Part shown: piece by piece, positions 1 to 9,700 of the stretch
Layout: each line of letters opens with the position of its first letter
Numbering within the stretch: the stretch's first letter is position 1
Assembly: GCA_963210315.1 (NCBI GenBank)
Contig: OY723253.1
Span: 1,240,001 to 1,304,000, forward strand
Direction of reading: 5' to 3'
Length of the DNA stretch: 64,000 nt
From: Rhynchopus euleeides
Lineage: Eukaryota; Euglenozoa; Diplonemea; Diplonemida; Diplonemidae
Made by a program: the position numbers and the translations under genes
The notes under the pieces: generated by a model
The model's database searches: none
The model's input: only the letters and a program-made list of their open reading frames with translations
Told to the model about the DNA's origin: nothing

Positions 1-1794
1 AACGAAGTAAGAAAGGTAAGGCACAGAGGGGGGGAAAGAGCGGCCCCCCCCCCTTCACTCGATAGGCTGGGCGGGGGGTTTGGGTGTGTTTGATGAAGCC
101 GAAGAAAGGCAAGAGCTTGCTCTGTCGGTCTGCCTGGTGCTGCTTGTGTGCTGGGTGGGCCTTTTGTTCTTTTTTGAAATTGTTTTTTGGCAACGTGCTC
201 TACACTTCCCAGTGTTTTTTCCATGCCGGACGGGGGGGTACAAAGTACCCCCCCGGCGGGGCCAGACCCCAAATGTACCCCCCCGGGGGGGTACATTTTT
301 TTAAACTTGTTCTGTACTGAGTAAGGGGCACTTTTTGGCACGTAGGCCGCCGAAAAAATATACTATGGCTTCGGGGAGCCCAGCTCTTTCAAATAACGAC
401 ACTTTCTGGCGGAAAAGGTGTGGGTGGTGGGCCCGGGTGTGGGTCGGGAGGGTGGCCGACTACATCCAGCCTGAGGGTCCCTGTCTGAAGGGGACCCTTC
501 TTTACCCCGTCCACCTGGCTGTATCAGATGGCCGAGCCGTTCAGTGCAAGACTCATCTACACTACAATGCCACACACGTGGGCAGAGAGTGAATGCAGGG
601 ACAGGTGTGCATGCACGGGCCGGATCTCAGAAGCACTGTTGCACAAGCACCTCCAGACATCAGCTACCCGAAGTGCCATGACTTCAAGGACCGCAGGGAG
701 TACGACGGGAGGGGTGTGGGGCTAGCGCCAGCCACTTTTCTTCGGCAATTGCTGACCCCTTCGTGCCCAGTAAGACACAACCAAGCCAGCAACGTGACGT
801 TCACCTGTGACGACCAACCCCTCCAACTGACCTCGACCGGTATCGTGCCATCAGTTCGTTGAGACGGTCCCAAATCTGACCGCTGTATCAACATACAAAG
901 CCCATGGGAAGACGTCTCATTGCGGTTTTCGGTGCCGGGGACGGGATAACTGTCACAGAGCTGGCACAGAAAGCCGCACAACGTCAGATTACTGCCAGAA
1001 TACTGCAAATGAAGCCCTTTTCCGGACACACCATACACCTTAAAAAATGTACCCCCCCGAATCCCGATTTCCGGAATCCTGGAAAAAACACTGACTTCCC
1101 TCCAAAAAAAAAGGTCGGTGCACAGGTTTTCTTTTACGCTTTGCTGTCTACTCTCCGCGGTCTACGGTGCGCTCCACATTTCTGGGGCAGGAGGCTTTGC
1201 GCCCATTGTATCTTGGGTTCATCAAGAGCTTCAATAATCAGAAGGGCACGCCAATGCTGCGAGGCATGCAGTTCACACTGTTGATATTTCTAGGTCAGCA
1301 CCACCCCCTCACATCGTACATTCCCTTTGGTTGATAGCTTGCTGGATCCAACGGCAGGCTTGCATGGCAGAGCATTCGCCTGCGCATTTGTGGCTCACGC
1401 AGTTCAGACGGAAATGAAAGGATGAAAATAACGCAGATAGCCTCAAAACTGACCGGCAATGAAAGAGATAAGAAGGACGGAAACACCGCACGCAGGCTGT
1501 CAAGGAATGAATGGCAAAAAAACCACCCCACCTCAACAGAGAGTAGTCGCGGTCTTGAAGGGAATAGGTGGCTGTTGTGGCAGCCATGGAACAACACACA
1601 TGCACAGGAGAGACAGGAAGCCATGTCTTCTGATGCCGTGCCTACGAAATGTCATGGCGGAGTGGGTGTGTTGGGCTAATTCCAACAAGAGTCTGGGGGG
1701 TGGGGAGGGAGTGAGGAGGAATGTCAAACACACAAACCGGAGAGAAAACGTATTTCCGGTCGACGTAGTCACAACACCTCATCCAAAAAAAGAA
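1..1794. other. Non-coding stretch, no gene recognised
   Basis: I see no open frame here with gene-like composition or recognisable protein content. The first 300 bases are rich in G and C runs, including two palindromes of poly(G)/poly(C) joined by TAC triplets (about 233-256 and 275-294). The rest is mixed-composition DNA with a possible inverted-repeat element at 285-1058, annotated separately. Confidence 0.6.
285..1058. mobile_element. Possible small inverted-repeat element with poly(G)-TAC ends
   Basis: The left end (285-304) reads seven G, then TACATTTTTTTAA. Its reverse complement, TTAAAAAATGTA followed by seven C, lies at 1040-1058. The two ends face each other and would bound a non-coding element of about 774 bp. 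The left end touches another copy of the same C-run/TAC motif at 271-284, so the boundary is uncertain and no clean target-site duplication can be assigned. The design resembles the clearer elements elsewhere in the window (G-run ends, no ORF). A chance pairing of low-complexity runs is the main alternative. Confidence 0.35.
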
Positions 1795-3408
1795 GAGGAA
1801 ACTTCATATTTGCCAGAAATTTCTTGGAAAATTCATATGTTGACAGGAACTTTTGGGTTTAACCATATGTTGACAAAAACTTTTGGATCTAACCATATGT
1901 TGACAAGAAGTTATGAATTTAACCATATTTTGACAGGAACTTCTGATTTTAACCATATGTTGACAAAAAGTTCTGGGCTTAATCATATGTTGACAAAAAC
2001 TTCTCGTTTTAACCATATGTTCACAAAATCGGTTTTTCGGCTGGAGCCGCTTGACTGACATTCCGGGGTATCCAGATCGCTTTCCAGATCGGCACTTAGC
2101 TTCTCACAGAGTGTGCACTTCATCGCAGTTCCATGGGCCTCATTCCCTTGGATTAAGATACCACAAGGCCAGAGAACCGCACACCGTTAACACCGGCTAA
2201 CCACTGATCATGGGCCTGTACGTGATAAATGCATGATGAAAGCCCCATAGCAAAGATGGTTACCAACATCAAGCACTTCCGGCCCAGAAACTGAGCCAAA
2301 AGACCACTCCACCGAAGTGGTCACAGGTTTACCACGTGTACACGCAGCTACCGGGGTGCATCGGGCATGTGGCTTCTTCGAGGTGGATCGTTCTCTCCAG
2401 GTGGGTTCCGAACTCCACGGTTCTTTGAATCACAGGCACAGCAGCGTGAGTACTAATCGGCCGGACCCAGGTCCACAACAACACCCACAGCAATGCCATC
2501 AAGTGATTCCAGCTTCAGCCGACAGGTTCACGTCAAAATGTGGATGAGAGGTTGGGGCTGGGAGGGGGGCTGGGGGTCCCGGCCTTTGCGAAGCGCCCTC
2601 CTCTTCATCAGCCACAGGTGTGGGTGCCCTGGGGTCGGGAATCCACCAAAAAGGGTGTTCCAGCTGGAAACCCAATTTTGTTAACATATGGTGAAAACGA
2701 GAAGTTTTTGTCAACATATGGTTAATCCATAACTTCTTGTCAACATATGGTTAAATGCAGAAGTTTTTGTCAACATATGGTTAAGTCCATAAGTTCGTGT
2801 CAACATATGAATTTTCAGGAAACTTTTTGTCAACATATGATTGAAACAAAAAGTTTTTGTCAACATATGGTTACTGGGGGGGGGCAAATACAAGAGTATA
2901 TGCAAATACAAGGGTATATGCTAATACAAGAGTACTCCAGAAATTGCGATTTTAAAAAGTTCACCGAGCAAATACAAGAGTATACTCTTGTATTTGCATA
3001 CTAGACTTTTGGAGAACTTTTGTGGGGTTTTCATCATATTTTGTGCTTCCAATGACCTCCCCCAGGCCAGTGGGCCTCCTGTCTGGAGTCGTCACGGTCG
3101 GGTGGGAGTCGCCTCGGGGGTGGGAAAGGCCAAGATGACGCTCGGATTGTCTATTCGGCGCCGCTGCCCCATGAGGGCCCAGCCGGAGGCCACATTTCTA
3201 GTATGCAAATACAAGAGTATATACTCTTGTATTTGCATGGTAGACAACTTTTCAGCTAAAAAACAATTTTTTGAGAACCCTGAATTACGTAAGCTGGCAC
3301 GGTGAATAGAAGAGTATACCCTTGTATTTGCCCCCCCCCAGTAAACCCAAAACTTCCTGTCAACATATGAATTTTCCAATAAATTTCTGGCAAATATGAA
3401 GTTTCCTC
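1795..3408. mobile_element. Element A: 1.6-kb inverted-repeat element with minisatellite arms
   Basis: The ends are inverted copies: GAGGAAACTTCATATTTGCC at the left (1795 on) and its complement ending at 3408. The homology runs through both arms. The left arm (about 1795-2050) carries about seven copies of a 27-30 bp unit built on AACCATATGTTGACA; the right arm carries the complementary units at about 2655-2873 and 3342-3408. Arm sequence is similar along its whole length, with small differences, so the two arms are old inverted copies of each other. The roughly 600-bp centre (2051-2654) has no convincing ORF, so the element is non-autonomous. The right arm is split by element B. No clear target-site duplication is seen at the outer ends, so its superfamily is not assigned. 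Confidence 0.75.
2874..3341. mobile_element. Element B: 468-bp TA-flanked element nested in element A
   Basis: The termini are inverted: CT, nine G, then CAAATACAAGAGTATA at the left; the complement, ending in nine C and AG, at the right. Both sides are flanked by TA (2872-2873 and 3342-3343). Removing B with one TA gives CAACATATGG-TTAAACCC, which matches the undisturbed left arm of element A in reverse complement. This is direct evidence of a TA target-site duplication. The inside has two more near-perfect palindromes of the same CAAATACAAGAGTATA word (about 2968-3000 and 3203-3237) and no ORF. TA duplication is typical of Tc1/mariner-type DNA transposons; assignment of B to that superfamily is inferred. 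Confidence 0.8.
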
Positions 3409-4102
3409 AAAAAAGAAAGCATTTGGCGTTACGCACAGCGCACGATTTTTTTTGTCCATTGCCGGTGGTGCAAAAGAGATATTTTTCAGCGCTGAAACAT
3501 CATGTGCTGTGCAGCCAGGCGTGATATAATTTTTTCTGGATGGTTCGGCAAATCCCTAACTGACAGAATTGGTCCCTCCTGAGAGAAATCAACCTGGGCT
3601 GAGAGAGGGGCTGGAAGAGGGCTTTTTTGAAGTATTGGGGAGCACCTCCAACAAAATTGGAGGCGGGTGTGCTGATGTTGATTTGCTATTGATTTGCTGC
3701 CAATTCTCCAATCAGCAAGCCGGGGGATACAGACAGCTGTTTTCATGTGACTATGCAGATCGCGGGCCAACCTGCGATCGGTGCGGTCCCCACCACCCCC
3801 TCCCCCCCAGACATTTGGAAACAGAGATGCAATGAACAATAACCGGCAGAGAAGCAGTGCGGATCGTGGAGATCACACACAGCACCCCCTCCCTTTCACA
3901 TGATGCCACACCTGATTGATCTCCCCATCCTCACTCACTCACAACAGGGTGCCGTACCCCGCCCTAACCCACCCCCATCCCATTTAAACCCCCCTTTCGA
4001 AGGGATGGGATCACAACAGGCGGCGAGAGAAATATCTGACCCATCACTGTTTTGGCGGAGGGTTGCAAGGTAAAATCATAACACTGCGGTTCGGGGTGAT
4101 GC

Positions 4103-4104
<2 letters not shown>

Positions 4105-4134
<30 letters not shown>
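4105..4134 (+). repeat. (GA)n microsatellite, 5' tract 1
   Basis: About 30 bases of uninterrupted AG repeats, preceded by GCAT. The third tract at 6192 is preceded by GCATAC, a similar junction on the other side of the plus-strand ORF. Confidence 0.95.
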
Positions 4135-4136
<2 letters not shown>

Positions 4137-4199
4137 GCAGTGGTAGGAAGTCGATGTGTGGTGGCACTCTTGGAAGACTCCAAGAAATACACGCAGAGA

Positions 4200-4206
<7 letters not shown>

Positions 4207-4280
<74 letters not shown>
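4207..4280 (+). repeat. (GA)n microsatellite, 5' tract 2
   Basis: About 74 bases of perfect GA repeats, 64 bases upstream of the first ATG of the plus-strand ORF. With the tract at 6192-6261 it brackets that ORF. Confidence 0.95.
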
Positions 4281-4283
<3 letters not shown>

Positions 4284-4343
4284 TGGGGCATCATACCGAA
4301 ACCCCTATCCGGTACGGTGCGGGCGAAGGACCTGCACCACCTA

Positions 4344-6134
4344 ATGAGCACGATAGTCGCCCGCAGAGATGTGCTGGAACGTGAGCGCCTCGGGGTATCC
4401 CCAACTGTTTGCGCGTGGGACGCAGCGCTAGCGCGACCCGCTGCGCCCCATCAGTCCGACCTGGCCTCACTGCCGGACAACCCACCCCGCTGGACTCACG
4501 GAGAGTGCATCATGCGTGCCCTGCGGGCCTGGCTCGGTCGTCTCACCTGGACGAGGGAGGGGTCCGTCTCCTTCTGCGAGCTCGCCATCGACTTCGAGGT
4601 CTTCTCCGGGCTCGACGTCTGCCCGATCGCTACTGGCGCCCCGGCAGGAACCCAGCCCGCCCCACTCAACATGCGTGGACGCATGATGGGGCAGATGTTG
4701 AAATACCTTGTCTCCCAGTGTGAAGCAGTTAACCTCCGCGCGCCCCTGCCTGGCGCGTTTGTCTCGCGTGTCTACTGCCTCCGCGCGGTGGGGGTGAAGG
4801 AAGTCTGGGGCGGTCTTGAGCCGCGCCCCCGCTTTGCCTGCCACGGGCTCACCACCCGTATCCTGATCGAGCAGATTCCCCGCGCGATCCACTGGGCCTC
4901 GAGCAAGTCGTGGGGCCTGGACCTTACCCCGTCGTATACCGAGGTGCCCGACCGGGACACGCGAAGCGAACAGTGGGACCCTACTCCCGTAGCCCCCACC
5001 CGTGACCCCCTCGACACGGTCAGCCCGAGGTCGGCGCCGTGCGACGCTGAGCGCTCTGCCCCCCGTTCGGAGGTGCTGGCTCGCAACGTCTGCAGGGCCC
5101 ACTCCAAGCCCAAGTGCCATGACTGCGACGCGGCGGGGCACAACCGAACCCTGCGAATGGAAGACTGCTGCCGGGCCCACCACCGCCAGGATGACGGACT
5201 GCCCGTGCAGTTCTGCAGCACGCACCGGCTGCTCCGCTGCGGCACCTGCAGCTCCTCCAACATGTGCTGCAAGCGTGGCCACCACGGCTGCCGCGACCAT
5301 GACCTGCCCCCCTGCGGGGTCTGCGCCTCTCTGCCTGAGATGGATGACAGACGCCCCACCGCTTGCTGCAAGAAGGGCCACCACGCCCCTCCCGCCCCTG
5401 CGACGCCTGTGGAGGCAGACGCCCCCACCCCGCCGCCCCATGTGCCGCCAACCCCGCCCTTCCCAGAGGCGACTGCGCCTACCGTGGGGGATCTTCCCTC
5501 CACCACGCCACCCCGTGTGCCTGCGCCTCAGCCCTCCCCTGAAGCGACCCCGTGTCCCGCTACTCCCGAGCCCGCCACCCCTCCAGTTATCCTGAAGAGG
5601 CTGGCCCATACCGTGTGCTCCCCGGGCTCACCCCACCGCCACCTGATGCAGCCTCGTAGGAGGCTCTCACCCGACGGCGTCAGGCCATCCATCACCGCCG
5701 TGGCGCAGCTGAAGCGCACCGCCTTAGAGGCGCATACCGGTTCCACCCCGGCACTGCCTGCCCAAAGGCCTAGGGTCGACCACGTAATCCCCACCGCTGA
5801 CGCTGACGCTGACGCTGACGTGGGCGCCGCTGATCCGGACCCACCTTCTCCTACTACCTCCCCTCCCGACGGCGTGTCCGTTGACGCAGCCCTTCCCCAA
5901 AGGCCCCGTTCTGGTGCCTCTTCCTCCTCCGCCCGTGCGCGGTCACCGCACGCGCCCACAGGCTTCCGGGCCTACCTTAATCCTCCCTCCTCACGTAGCG
6001 CGTCACCGGGCGCTACAGACCGTGTGGCGCCTGCGCCTTCTCCTCCTCCTGTGTCACTTCCCTCACCCCACCAGAGCAGCTCCTCTCTCAAACAAGGGGA
6101 GTCTACCGGGCCGCGGGCCCGCGTAGTTAAGTAG
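4344..6134 (+). CDS. Unrecognised protein with three tandem Cys/His motifs; possible LINE 3' ORF
   Basis: The ORF from the first in-frame ATG gives 596 residues, with strong G/C third-position bias and no frame break. Residues about 20-210 form a conserved-looking domain with the segment ELAIDFEVFSGLD. Residues about 250-352 hold three tandem copies of C-x2-H-x4-C-x2-C-x(5-14)-CC-x(2-3)-HH, which would suit zinc binding. The rest is Pro/Ser/Thr-rich and low in complexity, with a short Asp-Ala repeat. I do not recognise the family. The ELAIDFE region reminds me of C-terminal parts of retrotransposon-type ORFs in dinoflagellate-like genomes; this is memory, not a search. No reverse transcriptase or endonuclease is visible upstream. 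The ORF sits between (GA)n tracts, which would fit a 5'-truncated LINE copy with a GA tail inserted into a microsatellite. The alternative is a host nucleic-acid-binding protein. Translation could start further upstream only through the GA tract. Confidence 0.6.
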   Translation: MSTIVARRDVLERERLGVSPTVCAWDAALARPAAPHQSDLASLPDNPPRWTHGECIMRALRAWLGRLTWTREGSVSFCELAIDFEVFSGLDVCPIATGAPAGTQPAPLNMRGRMMGQMLKYLVSQCEAVNLRAPLPGAFVSRVYCLRAVGVKEVWGGLEPRPRFACHGLTTRILIEQIPRAIHWASSKSWGLDLTPSYTEVPDRDTRSEQWDPTPVAPTRDPLDTVSPRSAPCDAERSAPRSEVLARNVCRAHSKPKCHDCDAAGHNRTLRMEDCCRAHHRQDDGLPVQFCSTHRLLRCGTCSSSNMCCKRGHHGCRDHDLPPCGVCASLPEMDDRRPTACCKKGHHAPPAPATPVEADAPTPPPHVPPTPPFPEATAPTVGDLPSTTPPRVPAPQPSPEATPCPATPEPATPPVILKRLAHTVCSPGSPHRHLMQPRRRLSPDGVRPSITAVAQLKRTALEAHTGSTPALPAQRPRVDHVIPTADADADADVGAADPDPPSPTTSPPDGVSVDAALPQRPRSGASSSSARARSPHAPTGFRAYLNPPSSRSASPGATDRVAPAPSPPPVSLPSPHQSSSSLKQGESTGPRARVVK

Positions 6135-6189
6135 ACGACACCCTTGGGGTGCGAGTATTTTCGTTTCGGGGATATTCACACTATAAGCA

Positions 6190-6262
<73 letters not shown>

Positions 6263-6742
6263 CGAGGGGAGATGCAACAAAAAAGAAACCACGGCATAGC
6301 TGTTGTCAGCGTACCCACATAGCCAGAGAGAGGAGAAGGAATCTGTGCGAGGGGGGAGAAAGGGGAGAAAGGCAGCACTCGGGCCCAGCTCAAGAGACTG
6401 CTGCAGGCACAGAGTGACTGGCTCGCACACATGTGAATCGTAGCAGTGGAGAGAATCCGTCAAGAGCGCACTGTTCTTGACGTAATCTCCACTGTTCACG
6501 CACACTCTTTGCTTCACGCGAAGGGTCGCAGGGGGTTGTCCTTCCCCCACCTCCGGATATGCTAAAGATAACGGAATCAACCTGGTGGCATTTGGGGATT
6601 CGCTGCGCCAAAAAAAACACCTTGCGGAGGTTGGCGTGGTGCACCCCCTTTCTCGGATATCTTCGACAATGACTCAAACTTCATGGTGGTGAGGGGGGAG
6701 GGGGTGGGGGGGAAGGTGGCATGTGCCGCACACACAGGCGGC
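6135..6742. other. Intergenic region between convergent genes
   Basis: This short region separates the plus-strand ORF from the 3' end of the minus-strand SecA-type gene. Apart from the (GA)n tract it has no open frame with gene-like content. I cannot point to a convincing AATAAA signal for either gene. Confidence 0.5.
6192..6261 (+). repeat. (GA)n microsatellite, 3' tract
   Basis: About 70 bases of perfect GA repeats, 58 bases after the stop codon of the plus-strand ORF. It could be the 3' tail of a LINE-type insertion or an independent microsatellite. Confidence 0.95.
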
Positions 6743-9700
6743 CTACTCCATCCCTTCGCTGCCACTGCTCTTGGGGGTGGGGGGGCCCATCTCGACCCCT
6801 GCAGTCTCGAAGAGCGTCTCGCGCATCGTGGAGAGCTTGGCCTGGTGGACGCGGCAGACCACCTTTCCGACGATGCCCAGGCGCTTGAGCCGCACCGTGT
6901 TGTTGCCGCATGTGTCGGGTGCCTTCTCCTCGATGTGGGTGCGCATCTCGTTGGGGACAAACTCGAGCAGGGCCTTGAGGGGGACACCCTCGCTGTCTTG
7001 GAGCCACCTGTCGAGGCCCTTCAGCGTCTCGGCAATGGAGGCCACGACCTGCACGAGGGAGCTCTCCACGACGAGCATGCGTGTGGCGCGCGGGAAGACG
7101 CGCTTGCTCTGCACTGCGAAGTCCAGCCACTTGCGGTAGCCCTCGCAGGCTGCGGCGAGGTGGCGTGCCACAGCAGCAGGGCCGTAGCCACGCCCCGTGC
7201 CACCCGACACCGACACGGCCTTGGAGGCGACGAAGCCCAGCAGCAGCTGCACCGTCGGGTGGTCGGCACCGCCAGGAAGGGTTGCAGCGCGCTGCAGGTC
7301 CTGCCGCGCCAACACGTAGCGCTCCTGGGTGATGAACTCTGCAGCGCGCCGTGCGTACTGCAGGGGGTTGCGGACGGCGGTGCGGTTTTTGAGGTCGCGC
7401 ACCAGGCAGTCGCGGAAGGCGCGGAACTTTGCATCCTGCTCGTCGATGAAGGCGTTGGCGTCGTGCACGGAGCGAACTGATTGGTACCGCGAGTGGTACT
7501 GCTGCATGAAGGCGATCCACCGTTCTTTCAGGGCACGCTTCTCGTATTTCGCGCTGAAGGGGAGCAGGTGTTTGACCTTCTCGATGTGGACATCCTTCTG
7601 TTTGCAGAAGTCTGAGAAGAGCTCGGCGGTGTGCTGTGCCACAGGGATTGTAACATCCAGCTTGTGCTGCGTGCGGATCTGGTTCTGCTGCTTCCTCCGC
7701 AGCTTGAGCTGGTCGACACGCGGGTTCGTCGACACGGAGAGGAGGTGGAAGGTGCCGCGCTTGCCCTGCCGCGCCGTGCGGCCTGCAGCCTGCAGCTCCA
7801 CACGCATGTTGACGGGGAGGAAGCAGCACACGACAAACAGCCCACCGCGCTCCTCCGAATCACTCGTCGTCACGATATCCATCCCACGCCCCGCAAGATT
7901 TGTCGACACCGTCACAATGCCGGGGTTGCCTGCATCGCGCAGGACGTGCTCCTCCTTCTTGCTCTGCACGCCAGTGTATCTCTGCAACGAACAGACATCC
8001 TCGGGCACCCCCTCCAGCGAGGCCTTGATGTGGTCGCAGTAAGCATTGCTCTCCCCGATGCTCTCTGCAATAATCAGCACAGGGCGGCGGCGCTCCACAG
8101 CCTCCTTCTGCACGATGCTGACGAGGGTGTCCTTCAGCGCATCGGCGTGCGGCACCACATCAACCTCCTCCACACGCTGCGCCTCGTGGAAGGGGAGGAT
8201 GTGGAAGAACTGCAGGTCGTAGCAGGCACGGAACTCACGCTTCTCCTCGTCCTCCCCGATGGTGCCTGTGAGGCCTGTCTTCCTCTTGTACAGCTGGAAG
8301 AAGGCGAGCACAGAGGAGAACCCCCCAGTGGCAGTCTCGTCGGAGACAGGCACATTCTCCTTCACTTGCAGGAACTGGTGGACCCCGTTGGACAGCACCG
8401 TGCCATACTGCAGCACACCGGTGTTGGCGTTATCGACATTCACCACCTCATTCTTCCGCACAACATACTCACGGTTGGCTTGGAAGGTACGTGTCTTGAA
8501 GCACGAGTGGATCCACTGCTTCAGGTTCTGCAGCACCATCTCGCGCAGCGAAGCAGGGTACATGTCCTGCATGAGGGGGTGATTCAGCACCTGCTCATGC
8601 ACAACGTCGAGGTCGGGGTTGGACCACTCCGCCAGGCGTGCATGGATGAGGTAGTACACCCAGTGCACCTGGTCCATCCCAGCGATGGTAGACGAGAGGC
8701 GCGAGCAGCGCCCCGAGGAGTCGATAAGCATGTTGTCCACCTCGTCGATGATGGCGATGTCATAGCTGCGCTCCCCCCGCTCGTTGTGGTTGAGGTACAC
8801 ATCACGGATGAAGGTGAATTGGAACTCGGGGACCGTGCCGTACACCACATCTGCCTTATACGCCGCAACCTTCTCATCGGGGTTGTACGCCACAGCGCGC
8901 TTCTTCCGCGGGGATGCCGCATTCGTCTCCCCCTCCTCCTCGTCCCCCTCGCCCTTGCAGGGGCAGTTGTGCGTCACAGTCAGCCCCAGCAGGGCGAAGA
9001 AGGCACGCGTCTTCCCCGCATCACGCCTCGCGAGGATCTCCGACGACGTCATGATGTCAACCTTCTGCCCGCAGAGCGCGTGGTACGCCGCTGCCATCGC
9101 AATGGTGACGGACTTCCCCTCGCCTGTCTTCATCTCACCAATACCCCCGCCTGCCCCAAAGGTATGGTCCAGCGAGGTCATGCAGATCAACGCCAGCTGC
9201 TGCGAGAAGTTCACCCTGAAGTAATACGCAGTGAACACAGCCTCCGTGATGAGGTACAGCAGGAAGATACGACGCTGCCCCTCATCGGGCATGCTGGTGA
9301 CACGGTGCAGCAGCGCACGCAGCACCTTGCGTGTCACTATCTCGCCCGGCGGAGGCAGACTGTTATCCGCCTGCGAAAACACACGCTCCCGACCTGTGGG
9401 CACCGGGAGCTGCATGGCGTGCCGTCTGCTGAGCAACCTCTGCAGCTGCACGAAGTCATCCGCGATGCCTTGCATGTTGGGGGGCGACACCCCCTCAGGC
9501 AGTGTCTCCTTCTTCCCCTCCGCCTCGTTCTTCTGCAGGAAGCGCGTCAGCGCCTCGATCGCCTCCTGTGGGATCGAGTCATCCTCCTTCGCCTGCGGGT
9601 TGCTGCCCGCCACCTTCAGGACCTGGGTCATCCACGACTCGCGCACCTGCCCCGGCTGCATCCTGCTGAGGTGCCCCGTCTCGTCGAGGATGCGGTCCTC

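Larger units (their letters stand above)
3409..4343. other. Non-coding stretch before the plus-strand ORF
   Basis: No protein-like open frame is recognised. The only structured parts are two (GA)n tracts near the right end. The open frame of the next ORF extends back to about 4140 through one of these tracts, but that extension translates to Arg-Glu dipeptides and has no ATG before 4344. Confidence 0.5.

Noticed and set aside
1140-1290. Short plus-strand frame near 904-1284 as a small gene
   Set aside because: It crosses the right end of a putative inverted-repeat element and has no codon bias or family resemblance.
1801-2872. CRISPR-like look of regularly spaced CATATGTTGACA units
   Set aside because: The units are tandem repeats of one 27-30 bp sequence without unique spacers, inverted in the opposite arm of a eukaryotic element.
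4467-5609. Minus-strand open frame of 380 codons opposite the plus-strand Cys/His ORF
   Set aside because: Its translation is Gly/Arg-rich low complexity. The plus-strand frame has the ordered Cys/His motifs and better codon bias.
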